A stretch of DNA of 64,000 nt from Thuidium tamariscinum (GCA_947034885.2 OX344753.2:15748001-15812000); one strand, 5' to 3'; shown: positions 50,806-62,148, numbered from the stretch's first letter. A program made the numbers and translations. Notes: generated from the letters alone by a model not told the origin.

Positions 50806-51231
50806 ATAGTTGAAAATAAATTACAATTAAGACTTAATATTTACATTTTTTAAGTTGAATATTTCAGTAGACTTAGTTTTTGACACTTTTAGTAAGAAAG
50901 TCTCCAAAATTTAGTAGTCTTTTTGACAATTAAAAAAAAACTTTTCAATTTGAATTGTCATTGAATTTACTTTGAATATAACATTATTACCAAATAAAAA
51001 TTAGTTATTCCATGTATAAGTCTAAGAAAAATTTATTGATCATCTAACGTTTGCGGGAAAAAAAAACATGTAGTGATGTCTCTTAGTAGTAAGTAAACAA
51101 ATGTGTAGAAAATTATACCTTTTACAAAATCAAACCATTTACCTTTGGAAGGGGATTATATTTTATATTTAAAATATTTATTACAAAAATATTTTAAATG
51201 ATAATAATAAATAATCAATCAATCAAATTTA

Positions 51232-51501
51232 CATTAGAGGAGATTCGAGGGTAATAGGAGACTGTGAGTTCCCAACGCAGTGAACGCAAGAATCTGCCGC
51301 AGGAATGTAGAACTGGCCTTTGCTGACGTGGTTGAGAGTGTGCCACAATACCGATTTTTTTTTGAAATTTTTTTTGGACTTCTTTTTGCATTTCAGGACG
51401 AACTTTAAAAAAATTAATTAATTACTGACCCAACAATATCGGGAACAACTCTAAGAACAGGGCTTTCGCAGTCTCCTGTTGCCCTCGAATCTCCTCTAAT
51501 G
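51232..51501. repeat. TIR element, CATTAGAGGAGA subfamily, copy 2
   Basis: CATTAGAGGAGATTCGAGGG on the left and exact inverse on the right. The interior is collinear with 48350-48608. TA lies on both sides (TTTA before, TAG after), which may be a 2-bp duplication, though copy 1 does not show it. Confidence 0.8.
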
Positions 51502-52926
51502 TAGTTTTTTTGTTATATTTATTTATTTATTTTAAATTTCAAATCAAAAAATCTAGCTAGAATGTGTAGATATTTGTTTTATAAATAGATTTGGGAATAC
51601 AACCCATCCATGTTAGATTTTTTTGACAATATAAATTTTGCATTTAAAAAAGAAATTAAATAGAAAAATGTATGGAAGGGTGTTTTCTATGTAATTCGGT
51701 TATTAGAATTTGAAAAATTAGTCATTGGTATATTGAAATCAAGAAGCTTTCATAACTAAATGAAATCACCAAATATAGGACTTTTGTTTTCATAAAATTA
51801 AAATTGACTAAGCTATAATATTACACAATGTTGATCATACAAGACAACAATCCAACTATCAATGTCCAAATAAGCATTGACCTCTAGAGTTCTAAGACTA
51901 TATTTTATTGAAAACTATTCCAAATGAACATTTCCATTGTAAAGAGCAAAAGTTAATTGACTTTTTGTGTATTCAATTATAAGATTTGATTTGTACAAAA
52001 TTGACCTGAAGATGTTTTAGAGAAGTTTTGTTAATTTTGACTGTACAAATTGCAAGATATTAGCATTTAAAGTGAATAAATTACTTTATTCTTTCCTCCT
52101 TTCTAAAGTACTAGTGGGCCCTATGCCATTGCCATAGTCAAAACTAAAGTAAAAGTAATTTCTTAATTTTTTAATTCATTAAAACTTTGAAATTCAATAA
52201 CTTTTTCACCGTAAGTCGGAATGCCACGAAACAAAGTCTGTGCATCCCTCCTTGCCAAGAGCTTTCCGACGGTACCAAGCGAGCCCCCAAAAGATCCACG
52301 GGCCGGGAGATCTCAACGTGACAAACAAAATAAACAAAACAAAACAAACTACCTGTCTTAAGGTATAGATATTATAAGGCTTTGAATTCACCTAATTTGG
52401 AAATTTCCACTATGTACTTTCAAAGAATTATAGAGAGTTGAGTATCTAAAGAGAAAAAAAGATTCAATTTTCATTCTTTTGAATTTGTTAAGTAGAAAAT
52501 GAAAAACAACTATTTCATTTATAACTCTAAGAGCTAATTGAAACACTTAGATCCTAAAATTTAGGATTTTCTAGCAAACATATAGTAAACTCTCTTGACC
52601 ATTTCTTTGCAAAATTTGGCGTAGATTGAGTTCAAAATTGTTATTTGTTTAGTAATATGCTTCGATTGTTAACTAGCAAGTCTCTTCATAACAAACACAT
52701 TAATAGTACAAATGAAATGATAACAAATGTTTCTATATTGACAAAAATATAATTTGCAAGAAAATAATTTTAAAATTACTTTTAGAATTTATTTTTAGAA
52801 TTTTTTGGTACTACACTTGGTGTGGCTATTTCTACTTGGGATGATAATTGGAATAAAAGTTATAGTTTGATATAATTAGTATTTTCTCTTATCTTAAAGA
52901 AAACTTTCAAAAATTCATGTCGAAGA
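51502..52926. other. AT-rich intergenic DNA
   Basis: No gene is seen apart from the dispersed repeat at 52136-52372. Confidence 0.45.
52136..52372 (+). repeat. Dispersed repeat with ACAAAC-rich 3' end, copy 3
   Basis: It has the same order as the copies at 38038 and 40548: AAAACTTTGAAATTCAATAA, CCGTAAGTCGGAATGCCAC, AGAGCTTTCC, GATCTCAACGTGACAAAC, then an ACAAAACAAACTACCTGTCT tail. It is the most GC-rich copy in the middle, perhaps the least decayed. Confidence 0.55.
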
Positions 52927-52941
52927 TTGAGGCCTAGTTCA

Positions 52942-53174
52942 CGGTTGCTAGTATGTGAGCATAGAAGTATGAGCTTATGAGCCTCAAAGATGATGCATCT
53001 ATAATATAGGTGCTTATACTATAAAAACCTTCTATAATAAGAGTATATTTATACTATAGATACCTATATTATAGGTATTTTTACTATAAACACCTTCAAA
53101 GGTGGTAATATATCTACTTATATACATATTAGAAGCTCACATGCTTGCACTTTCATGCTCACACACTAGCATTG
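52942..53174. repeat. TIR element with a 15-bp direct flank duplication
   Basis: TTGAGGCCTAGTTCA occurs on both sides (52927-52941 and 53175-53189). Inside, GGTTGCTAGTATGTGAGCAT pairs imperfectly with the right end TGCTCACACACTAGCATTG. The interior contains ACCTATATTATAGGT and relatives shared with 43.4 and 43.9 kb. 15 bp is long for a DNA-transposon duplication, so the borders may be a little off. Confidence 0.6.
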
Positions 53175-53189
53175 TTGAGGCCTAGTTCA

Positions 53190-53859
53190 AATTAGGACAT
53201 CGAGTGGTAGTGGATGAAAGCTTCATGCCATGACTTTGTGTCCCTTAGTGTAGAAGGAAATTGCCATGTCATCATGGATTTTGTCTATTGGGTGCATGGC
53301 TTCATACTAGGAATTGGACGTGTGGTTGAATTATAATGGTGAAAGTTTCTTCCTGAACAAACCTATTCTATCTACTAGAAAAATTTGGAAAATTACTTCA
53401 TAATGTGATCTCCAACTTGTCTACTACAAATATGGCTTCATCTTATTGTTTTGACAAGAGTGGATGATGACAAAGCACTATTTTGACAAACAAACATTTA
53501 CTTTGGTGTGAATACACTAGTAGACAAAACTGTCTAATCTTTGGACAATGAAATTGCTTTGAATCATGTTTGATGGCATTGGACATTCCAGTTTGAATTC
53601 CATCAGACATGATATTCTAGGTTCATTTGTTGTTCTCTTTGGAAACAATAGTCTTTTAGAAGTTGAGCATTGTTCTTATTCTTAAAATGTCTAAATTTTG
53701 TGAGTTTTGACTTTTAAAAGAATATTTCAAAAGGATTTAGTATCTACTTTTGGAATTCAAACTATTCGTTTTTATGAACTATGGATTTTCACAGTGATGA
53801 TTATCGAAATGAAACTTAGGTTTTCTTGCGGTTCACAAAGAGTACATTTTACGAGAGAA
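53190..53859. other. Intergenic DNA, nothing identified
   Basis: No gene, RNA or repeat structure was recognised. Confidence 0.4.
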
Positions 53860-54199
53860 CCTAAGGTAGAAGGCTCTTAAATAGAGTGGGTTCTAAAATG
53901 GTGCCTTACTTTAAATGTATACTATTTGTACAATACATGTTGCTTTTCATAGCCTTCAACACTGTACTGATAGTGTACATTTTATCTAGGGCACCATTTA
54001 GAGCCCTATGTCCTTTCAACTTCAAAATTTGATAACTAGTACCACAAAGCTCCAAAAAATATGAAACGAGTTGGGTTAGATGTCAATTCCACTTGTCCTT
54101 GAAGGAAAATATATATTAAAAAATATTTCAAGATGTTTCACCTCCCCAAAATTCAGTTTCAGCCCTTAGATGGGCGATTACTGAGCCTTCTACCTTAGG
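53860..54199. repeat. MITE-like element, copy related to 8540-8860
   Basis: The ends CCTAAGGTAGAAGGCTC and exact inverse (GAGCCTTCTACCTTAGG) delimit about 340 bp. The body is collinear with 8540-8860 (TAGATGTCAATTCCACTTGT, TATTTCAAGATGTTTCACCT). It lies right beside the GC-rich block upstream of the RING gene. Confidence 0.75.
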
Positions 54200-54951
54200 T
54201 GTGGTTACTTTTTCAGAAGACGGCGACTGTTTTTTCCAAAAAGCTAGAATCCTTCGGCGGTGAAAACAGAAAGGGGTAAAAAGAAAAAATCCTCTCCAGT
54301 TAGCTGAGAACTTCAGCTGAGTAAACACTGGAGGGAATGGCTGAGTAGGCTCGGTCGTAGGGCCGCGAGCCTCGAAGCGGCAGCCCCGGCCAAAAGCGGC
54401 CAACGCGGGTAGAGCGCGGCTGTGGACGAGACAGCCCGGGTACCGTCCACGGCTGGGGTGGGCCGAGCCTCTGTGGTTCGGATTTCGCCGGATTGGCCGA
54501 CCAAGAGGCACGTGGAGGTCGGACCTCTCTTTGGTCCGGGTTGGCCACAAGCCCCAGGCTCGTCCCAAATCCGGCCTCACGTTCGGGGTAGGTCCGGTTC
54601 CAGGCTCGGCGTCCGAGATGGCTCGAGGCTCTAAGTGGCGTCTGTCTGAGGGCCCGGACCTCAGGGTTTCGTCGAAAGCCATTCAAGCCTCGCTATTTTT
54701 TCAATTGCTGATGTGCAGGTGTGTATTCCAGACAGATAGAGCGCAGCATTTTCCTGTTGTCTGTTTTTACGGCGTCGGATTTGGTGTAGACTTGGCGAAG
54801 ATTTGAGTGCGGAACGACAGATTTTGGTGGCGTTGGGAGGGAGACGGGTTTGATTGTTGTTGTTTGTTGTGGCGTGGTGCGGTGTGGTGCGGAGGCGAGA
54901 GGAGGGCGTTGTTTTTGTGGGAAGAGAAGAGCAGAAGAAAGCGGTTAGGGT
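54200..54951 (+). promoter_or_regulatory. GC/CpG-rich block and probable promoter/5' UTR of the RING gene
   Basis: 54330-54680 is strikingly GC- and CpG-rich against an AT-rich window, and is open in several frames on both strands, as expected for GC-rich DNA. It adjoins the 5' end of the RING gene, whose leader has GA-rich and GTTGTTTGTTG stretches. It is most likely a promoter/5' UTR island, perhaps unmethylated. A 184-codon minus-strand frame across it has no recognisable domain. Confidence 0.4.
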
Positions 54952-57900
54952 ATGGTGGTGGAATGTGGTTTTAACATGGCAGCTTCCAACACGCTTTCAA
55001 CCGTGAACGGGCACGCCGAGCAGCATCAGCATCGTAGGGGTGGGGGTGGTGCTGCGGGAACCAGGCCGAGCAACAACAGCAACGCCTCAGTTTTGTCCTT
55101 TCAGTGCCAGTCGTCCGGGGAGCAGCACCAGGACGTCTCCGTGCGCTTGCACAGCAACGGCAACTGCGGGGAGCACAACAACCGGCAGTGCAGGGCAGAA
55201 TTTCTGAGCGCGAAAGATGCAAGTCGTCGAAAGAGGGTATGTTGTTATTCGAATGTGCTTGATCCTTGGACTTGCATGTATGGTGAATTTATTATGGGAT
55301 CGATTTGGTGGAAAGACTTTGGCGAGTTTGAAAGCGAGATTATGGATGTGATTGATTTGTTTACGGAAACGATATGGTCGGCTCTTGTAGTGTGCGGAGC
55401 GTAAGTGAAAGGTTGTGACAGGTGTGTGTCTAGAGATTGATAATTCAAATATATGTAGACGTATTATTTTAATTTTTTGCTCGTGAGGTGGCAAATCATG
55501 GAGCGTCCGTTGAGTTGCAGTCCCGAAATCCTTCAATTCTCATGCCGCAGGAGATCATAGCTTCTCGAGGAGTGTCGGCAAGGGTTAGGGTCTAGGTTTG
55601 CATAGTGAGTTTATCCATATCTTGCATCCGCATGTGTCGTTGATGTAATTTCGGCATTGAATGATGAATTGGTATCTGCATTGGTCAGCTTCTTATTTCG
55701 TGAACCTCTTGATCCTTGCATATGCATAGCGATCTGGAGATAGGGTGTTGTACCTGTTTGTATCTGGTGTGTGTGAAGGGAGGCTTCTTGGGTCGTGGAG
55801 CTTTTGCTCCGTCATTTGGAACAGAGCTTTTAAACATAATTTACTAGGACGAATTCATTGCTCTTGTACATTGAATATCCTGTATGGTTTGGTATTGTAA
55901 ATGCTGCAGATCCGTGAGAACCAATGCCTTCATATACAAGTCCTTTATTTTCAACCCGTTCTATCTTTGTGAATTTTCTTGTGGAGAGATATGGAGTTCT
56001 ATCTGGTCGTTGTACATCCTGCACTCGTCTGTGTCTGTCAATAGTAGGGTTTTTTCTTACCCCTATGTGATTTCTCAGGTCTATATTAATGAGATTTTTT
56101 AGGTATTATTAATTTTCAAGAGGATTTTCAGAGCTTAGCGAGATTCTGAAGTGCACTGTTAGTGCCAGTGTCTCTTTCGGATTTCTCGCTCTTCTTGTTT
56201 TCGTTTTCCCCTCCAGTTTTCGGCTCTCCTGAAATACTAGCTTTATAAATTTAGATAGTTGCTGCGGACGACTCTTCTCTTGGCTTGCTTCGTGCTCTGT
56301 GCCTTTTCCATTTTATTTACTTCCAGTGATTCGTTTTTGCTCTTGAATTCCGATCGAGTTCCTTGCACCCTAGTTTGGAAGGATCATATTGCAGATTGTT
56401 GTCTTGATTTCTGCAAGAAAGTTTTTCTGTTGGTAGCCCCTCGCATCTTGGGGTCGTCTATCAAACTCCGGTTTACTTACCGGGAAATAACAACTGGAAA
56501 ACTATCTAATCTGCGGGAATTGCGAGTTCTATTGGACAGAAAAGTGAAAGCTGTGTAGAAGCTTTTCAGAATTGATAAGAACAATGGTGGAAGCACGTGG
56601 CTAGGGCTTTGTCCACCTCAGTGTTATGTGATGAGAAGCTTTCAGTGCATAAACAATACTGAGATGGTTTATGTGTTCAGGTGAACCGGTCTGCCAAGCT
56701 GAAGCAGCATAAGCTGGACGCCCGTAGAGAACAATGGTTATCACAAGGTTCACAAGGTAGAGCTTCTTTCATGTAGACCAATGAAAGGCTAAGTCAAGAA
56801 TCGTTGGAGACAATTCTTGTCTTTATATGTTGTTTCGGTATCCCAATTAGTTGCGATTGTAAGTGTCCAATTTGAAGTACGTCCTTTGTCTTGCTTGTGG
56901 TTGACGTAGCTCTTCAACACCTTTCATCATACTCAATTTACATGTGCATTTTTTTCTCTGTCAAGGGCCTGTAGTTTTATAGACTCTTTTGCATGAGACG
57001 TGCTTTCCTTTCTTGTTAATCTGGCTTTGTTTAATCTGCCGCAAATTTATTCTATTCTATCCGTTTTGGGTGGTGTCTGTTCCTGATAATTAGTATCTGG
57101 AGGATTGACCCAGGTTAGGTCGATAGAGCAGCATAGATCTGTGAGCTCTGATTGTCTTCGGAATTAGTGTGCTCCTTGTGTGCTCCTTAGTAGTTTAGAA
57201 TGCAATAGAGGAAACGATGTCTTTTAACCTTTGTTGAGCCCAACCTTATACATAAATTACAGCACTGTCAAGTCTTCAAGGCGAAATGGTTTTCGGTGGG
57301 GTTAGGGTAGAGTCCTGCCTAGCTAGATCACATCTTCTCTCTTGTTTCTATGTACTCTCAGCTAGCAATTTGCTCCTACATCTTTGCATTTTATGGAGCA
57401 TTGCTTGAGGTTTCCTCCGTCTTCTTACAGGAAAACAGGGGAAGGCGGAGCAGCAAGAACAAAGTCATGAGCAACAGCATCGGAATTGTGAGCAGCACCA
57501 CAAGACTGGGGATGGAGAGTCCATGCCGCAAGAGAGGGCAGGTCCGTCAGGGAGCTCTCGCAGTCAAGGTTCGGGTTCAAGTGGATCTTTGTGTGAGCGG
57601 ACACCTGTAGGTTCCCCTGCCTCACATTCACGGTCCTCTGGAAGTGGCATGAGTAATGAAGTCAAGAGCTCTAAACGAGAGGTTCCATCAAAGAGGCAGG
57701 ATGGTTCCTCAAGGGCACCCAAGTATTTCAGGGATGAAGAACTGCATGGGGAAAGTGAGCATAAGCAGGACTCGACTAATAATGGACGTTCCGGTAGTGA
57801 TATGAGCAAGTCACGGTCGAACAGCTCGTGTGCAAGTAGCAGCTACAGCACAGGAAGTGGTTCTGAAGACAATGACGAGTCCCACGACGCTGAAGATGAC

Positions 57901-58488
57901 TGGGAATCAGCTTTTGATGCGTTGCATGTACAGAGTTCTCCGCATCGATCAGAAGGGTCACACAAGGGTCCTAGCTCTGATCGTGTTCTGCATAATGAAG
58001 GGAAGGAATTACATGACAAGAAGCAGAATGGTACTCATCACTACAATCCTCATCATCCTGACATGCAGGGTGGCCAGTTGAAACCCGAGTACAAATACAA
58101 GAATTCTGGTTTTGGAGGCCGGAGAGGAAATGGAGGAAGAGCTTGGCGGCCTGATGATGTATCTCGACCTCCAACATTGCCGAGGCTCACCAAGCAGCAT
58201 ACATACCCGAACCACTCGAGCAATAACAACCATCAAGGTTGGGGCAACATGCACGGAAACATGTGGGGGAATCAACCTGCAACACCGTCATACTGCCCTA
58301 TTTGCACGGAGGAGCTTGATATGACCGACTCGTCATATATGCCCTGCACTTGTGGCTTTCAACTGTGTCTATTCTGCTACCACAGAATCTCTTCGGACGA
58401 TGGACGCTGCCCGGGTTGTAGAAAGGCTTACAACCCTGATTCGGCAGTTAAGCTGTCGCGGTCTTCCTCGGTTTGGCTACGAGTCTGA
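54952..58488 (+). CDS. CNOT4-like C4C4 RING finger protein (putative E3 ubiquitin ligase)
   Basis: Three exons: 54952-55236, 56681-56756 and 57431-58488, all GT-AG, total 472 residues. Exon 2 has an alternative donor 9 nt upstream (end 56747) that keeps the frame. The N-terminus is Ser/Asn/His-rich. Exon 2 encodes the conserved basic stretch VNRSAKLKQHKLDARREQWL. The long middle is Ser/Gly/His-rich and probably disordered. Near the C-terminus a RING has eight Cys (409, 412, 426, 428, 433, 436, 447, 450) with PCTCGFQLCLFC, the C4C4 type of CNOT4/NOT4, but no RRM is present. CNOT4 RINGs recruit E2 enzymes; a ubiquitin-ligase role in nucleus or cytosol is inferred from the domain. Plants have several such RRM-less proteins. 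The start is the first in-frame ATG, with a second eight codons later. Confidence 0.88.
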
Positions 58489-59977
58489 TTCATGCATTTT
58501 TACGGGTTCATAATTCACTTCTGGATCGTGATTAGGAAGATACTAGAATATATTGTGTGACTACAGGTGTGAGCTTACGGGTGCAGCAAGGCAACTTATG
58601 TAGCATATCGGCTTGGCTTTACAGCATTGGTATAAATTTGTTTGTTGAGAATGCTTCTAACAGTGGCCTTTTTGTGCCTCTCTTTTGCAAACTACTACTT
58701 TCCTCTTTCAGATCACCTTCATTTAAATTGGTGATCTGGAAAGAATATTTTTTGAAGACATCCATCCTGGATTGTTGTGTTTGGGTACGTTTTTTGTAAC
58801 TGCTTGATGTATCTTCTTGGTGAAAAACATGACAATTCCTACCGATAATGATTAGATGCGATCAATTGTTGGAATCGTGGATTGTGGATTGAATAGGGTC
58901 TTTCGGTATATCCTGTCGAAAGACTGCGAGGAGATCGACACCATTGAACCAGATGAGCATACTGAATGTCATTAATACTTTAAGGTCCTGGCTCGTTGTG
59001 ATCCAAGTCCTCTGTTCAGTTGTTTGCCTGTATCCACAAGAGTTTAGTTTACCTATATTTATGTTGAGTGTAGGTATTGCACATGTATGGAAATGTTGGA
59101 CCAGTGTATTTTGTAAAGATTTTGAGATACGCTTCAAGGAATGCATGTTTTATAAATATACGCTTTCTATTCTGAACCTGAGTAGCTGTGATTTATCTTG
59201 GGTACACCTGTAAATGGTACTTGGAAATCACATGGTAAATTCATTCCCAGTGAATACGTTAGGAAATCTCATACTCCGTATTACTTTCATACGATGTCCT
59301 AAAATAAGCGCAAAGGGGCATTGAAATCCAATTGAATTGCCAGCGAAGAGTGAAATAGTCCAATACCCTGATCCACGTCATTCCCTGCAATATCGACACG
59401 CACATCAAACACGACGTGTGAAATCCAAATCGAAAATCACAGAGTCCAGCAAATTACCAATATAGTGTCCTTTCCATGCAAACAATAACCCGACCTGGAC
59501 ATCTGTAGAAAGAAACGGCACTCAACTTTGCTTAACCCCTAAATGCTCGAGGCACCGAAATCTGGTGTTTGCAAATCTTTGAGAGCATGTTGTAGGCAGA
59601 GATTTAAATATTTCTTCAATTTTTTTTTTGGAGAAGCTGCAGGATGAACTCCTCTTCAATGTGCAATTCAAATTCTCGCATGTAACATTCCAAATTTTTG
59701 TGATGAAGGTTCAATCGAGACTATATCCGAATCACAACAATCTAGAGCAGGGTTGACCACGCACCTCTCTTTCATTCTAGTGGCCCTATTGTTAACAGTA
59801 ATTCCACATACCCACAACAGTTGATTGAGGAACAACGCTTCCGTTTAAAATGAAAGAGGATGTGAGTCAAAGAAGTGTCAAGACCAGAGCTCCTCCAATT
59901 CTTCTTTTGAATTAGCAGATAGGCCAGGTGCTACCGCTTCCTTTCAAGAATATTATGATGCCATCAAGGAAGAAGAG
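58489..59977. other. 3' flanks between the RING and EMC8/9 genes
   Basis: The RING 3' UTR probably extends several hundred bases. No further gene is seen. The two genes converge, so this is a shared 3' region. Confidence 0.45.
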
Positions 59978-60545
59978 GGCTCTAGATTGAATAATCAGAA
60001 CTGTGTTACATAAACAAGGAGCTGCTACATAATCAGGAAACTAATTGCCACTGCTACTACCCATCATGTAACAATCTCTTGAAAAAGATCGAGGCAGAAC
60101 TAGAGGCTCCTAAGGCTTCAGGGTTTGAATCATGCCAAACCCTTGAATCCTAAACCTTCCCATATTTAATTGAACCCTAAAGCTCTCCACCATTGCAGGT
60201 AGGAGATCGTGCCATAAGAAAACTTCAGAAAAAAATGAAAAAGAGAATAATCTATTGAGCAGCGATCTCTCTTGACTTCGCTAAATGAGAAAAATGCTCC
60301 CAACGGGTTCTGTATTGAAAAATCAGGACTTTGTTACATAACCAGGGCGTCGCTACATTAGTTGAGACAAACAGTAGACCCAGTTGTCAGTGCTATTGCT
60401 ATCATGTAATCATCTCTTGTAAAAGACGGGGGCGGACCTTTTGACAGACCCCAAAACTTTAGGGTTTAGACCATATGCCAACCCTTGCAACCTCCACCTC
60501 CGCACATTCGGTCAAACCCTAAAGCTCCCTGTCAATGCAAATTTG
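59978..60545. repeat. Diverged tandem duplication downstream of EMC8/9
   Basis: 59978-60205 and 60305-60545 share an ordered set of motifs: TTGAATAATCAG/TTGAAAAATCAGGAC, GTTACATAA, CATGTAA.CATCTCTTG, AGGGTTT, and AACCCTAAAGCTC. They are about 330 bp apart. The inner copy lies within 30 bp of the EMC8/9 stop. Confidence 0.6.
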
Positions 60546-60573
60546 AAAACAATTAAATTTCAAAAAATGACAC

Positions 60574-61185
60574 TCAGTTGAAGAGCGTTGGATTCAACCA
60601 GTCCTTGGAAACGTCGTCCAAATGCTCATCAAAATCCACCACACGCCGCTGCCGCTCCTCCTTCATATAATCGCTCAGCAGATCATTCGCAGCCGTATCC
60701 CGCAGGCGCAACACCCCCGCAGGAGCACCCTTCCAAATCGACCCCTCGCGAACATACAACCCCACGACAGGCGTCGCCTTCCCCGTCCCTTTGGCTAGAG
60801 CTCCTAGCAGTCGGTTGTCCAGCACGAGAATTCCCGCTTGCGGACAGTGGCGCGCAATGTGGTCGCCGATCTTCTTCCCGAGAGGACTGAGTTCGTGGTT
60901 GTCGAAGAGCTCATTGGCATGGTAGTACCCTACGATGATTTCGTCCTTCGAGGAGGCCAGATGCTCGTCCACCTGGGAGAGCGCGAGCTCCAGCATGGGG
61001 AGGAGACCTAATTGGCCGTGGAATAGGGGGACGCAGTCGGTGACTTCGACGGTGGTGCCGTCGATGCGACCGATCAAGACGCCGTTCACGGCACTGGTGG
61101 GGTGCTTCAAGGCGTGCAAGACCAGCTTCACGTACGCCGTCTGTCGTAGGTCGTAGGTCGCCATAGCTTTTAAGTCCTCGACCAT
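60574..61185 (-). CDS. ER membrane protein complex subunit 8/9 homolog
   Basis: An uninterrupted 203-codon frame. The N-terminus (ATYDLRQTAYVKLVLHALKH ...) and the conserved GVLIGR, PLFH, LLPMLELAL, GYYHANE and LSPLGKKI motifs mark the UPF0172/EMC8-EMC9 family, an MPN-like fold lacking the metalloprotease JAMM residues. EMC8/9 sits on the cytosolic side of the EMC, which inserts tail-anchored and multipass proteins into the ER membrane. Length matches the usual 200-210 residues. A second ATG at 61164 (MATYDLRQTAY) matches the family N-terminus better and may be the true start, giving 196 residues. No intron is needed. Plus-strand frames across this region are shadows of the GC-rich codons. 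Confidence 0.93.
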   Translation of the reverse strand: MVEDLKAMATYDLRQTAYVKLVLHALKHPTSAVNGVLIGRIDGTTVEVTDCVPLFHGQLGLLPMLELALSQVDEHLASSKDEIIVGYYHANELFDNHELSPLGKKIGDHIARHCPQAGILVLDNRLLGALAKGTGKATPVVGLYVREGSIWKGAPAGVLRLRDTAANDLLSDYMKEERQRRVVDFDEHLDDVSKDWLNPTLFN

Positions 61186-61231
61186 TCACTGGCGAAACCA
61201 ACACGAAATCAAACCCTAATCGCGGAAGGGG

Positions 61232-61390
61232 ATGAAGGGGGAGGTTCAGGGAGAGATTTGCGACGGGATGGATTGCAGCCCCGATTGCAGCTCCAAGACT
61301 CGGGAATCAACTGTTGCGGCAGAACTGAAGAAGCTCCTTCGCAAACGGAGAGAAAGCATCGGAGACACCCGTAGTCCTAGTCCTCTTTAA
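61232..61390 (+). other. Short divergent open frame beside EMC8/9
   Basis: An ATG at 61232 opens 52 codons ending in TAA at 61390, divergent from EMC8/9 with only about 45 bp between start codons. The C-terminal half is basic and helical-looking (AAELKKLLRKRRESIGD). GC content drops sharply afterwards. It may be a small protein, the first exon of a gene whose rest is lost or far off (a GTAG lies near 61371), or an EMC8/9 5' UTR accident. No family recognised. Confidence 0.3.
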
Positions 61391-61878
61391 TATCACTTTC
61401 TGTAATGTCACCTTTTATATTGTCTTTCCTTGAGTGGTTTTTCCTCATGTAAGGTAAAGACTTCCAATTCCCAAATGGGCATTTCTGATCTAGAAGCACT
61501 ATCTTCATTTGATGTACATTCAGGTAATCAATATCTACCTCCATTGAATAAATGATTACAGAACCTCCATCCAAAAAAATTTGATCCTTTATAACTCCTA
61601 TATGCAGTATCTAAATGAAACATTTTTGTGCATTGAAATTTTCTTTCAATTGCTAGTAAGAAAATATAAAAATTTCATGAGTAATTATAGTTCCTATAGT
61701 TTGATAGGAAAAATGGCACTTTGGGGAATCCCTACCTAATTTAAAGAACATCTTGACTCCTAACAACATTTTGGCACTACACCCTAGGATATTGTCACCT
61801 TGCTAGTAGGATTTGGAGATAAGATGAATAGGCCAAAGGTTTGGCCATACCCACACCAATTATAAAGAAAATTCTAGG

Positions 61879-62148
61879 CATGTAAATGGCTTCAGGGGGG
61901 ATTTGAGGCCTCCAAAATCTTGTTTTGGGACTATTCATGTAACTACTAGCCGTTGTTAGTTAGCAATTATTATTATTTTTAATTACTTTAAAAAAAATTT
62001 AGTCCCAAAATGTAAAAAAAAGTCTTTAAAAAATCGATGACTTGATACTTTCTTTAACTACATTGGATCTGCGTTCCTATAGTAGTTTCAACATTTCCAC
62101 AATCCAGGAACTTCTAATCTTCCAGAGGCCTCAATTCTCCTCTAAATG
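61879..62148. repeat. TIR element of the CATTAGA-type group, diverged
   Basis: The left GGGGGGATTTGAGGCCTCC pairs with the right GAGGCCTCAATTCTCCTCTA; the outermost left end is altered. The core has poly-A/T runs. The termini resemble those of the elements at 3923, 48350 and 51232. Confidence 0.5.

Noticed and set aside
54128..54682. 184-codon minus-strand open frame
   Set aside because: GC-rich DNA gives long chance frames; several overlap here, none with a recognisable domain, and the region adjoins the RING gene 5' end.
60588..60890. Pro/Ser-rich plus-strand frame
   Set aside because: Antisense shadow of the EMC8/9 gene.
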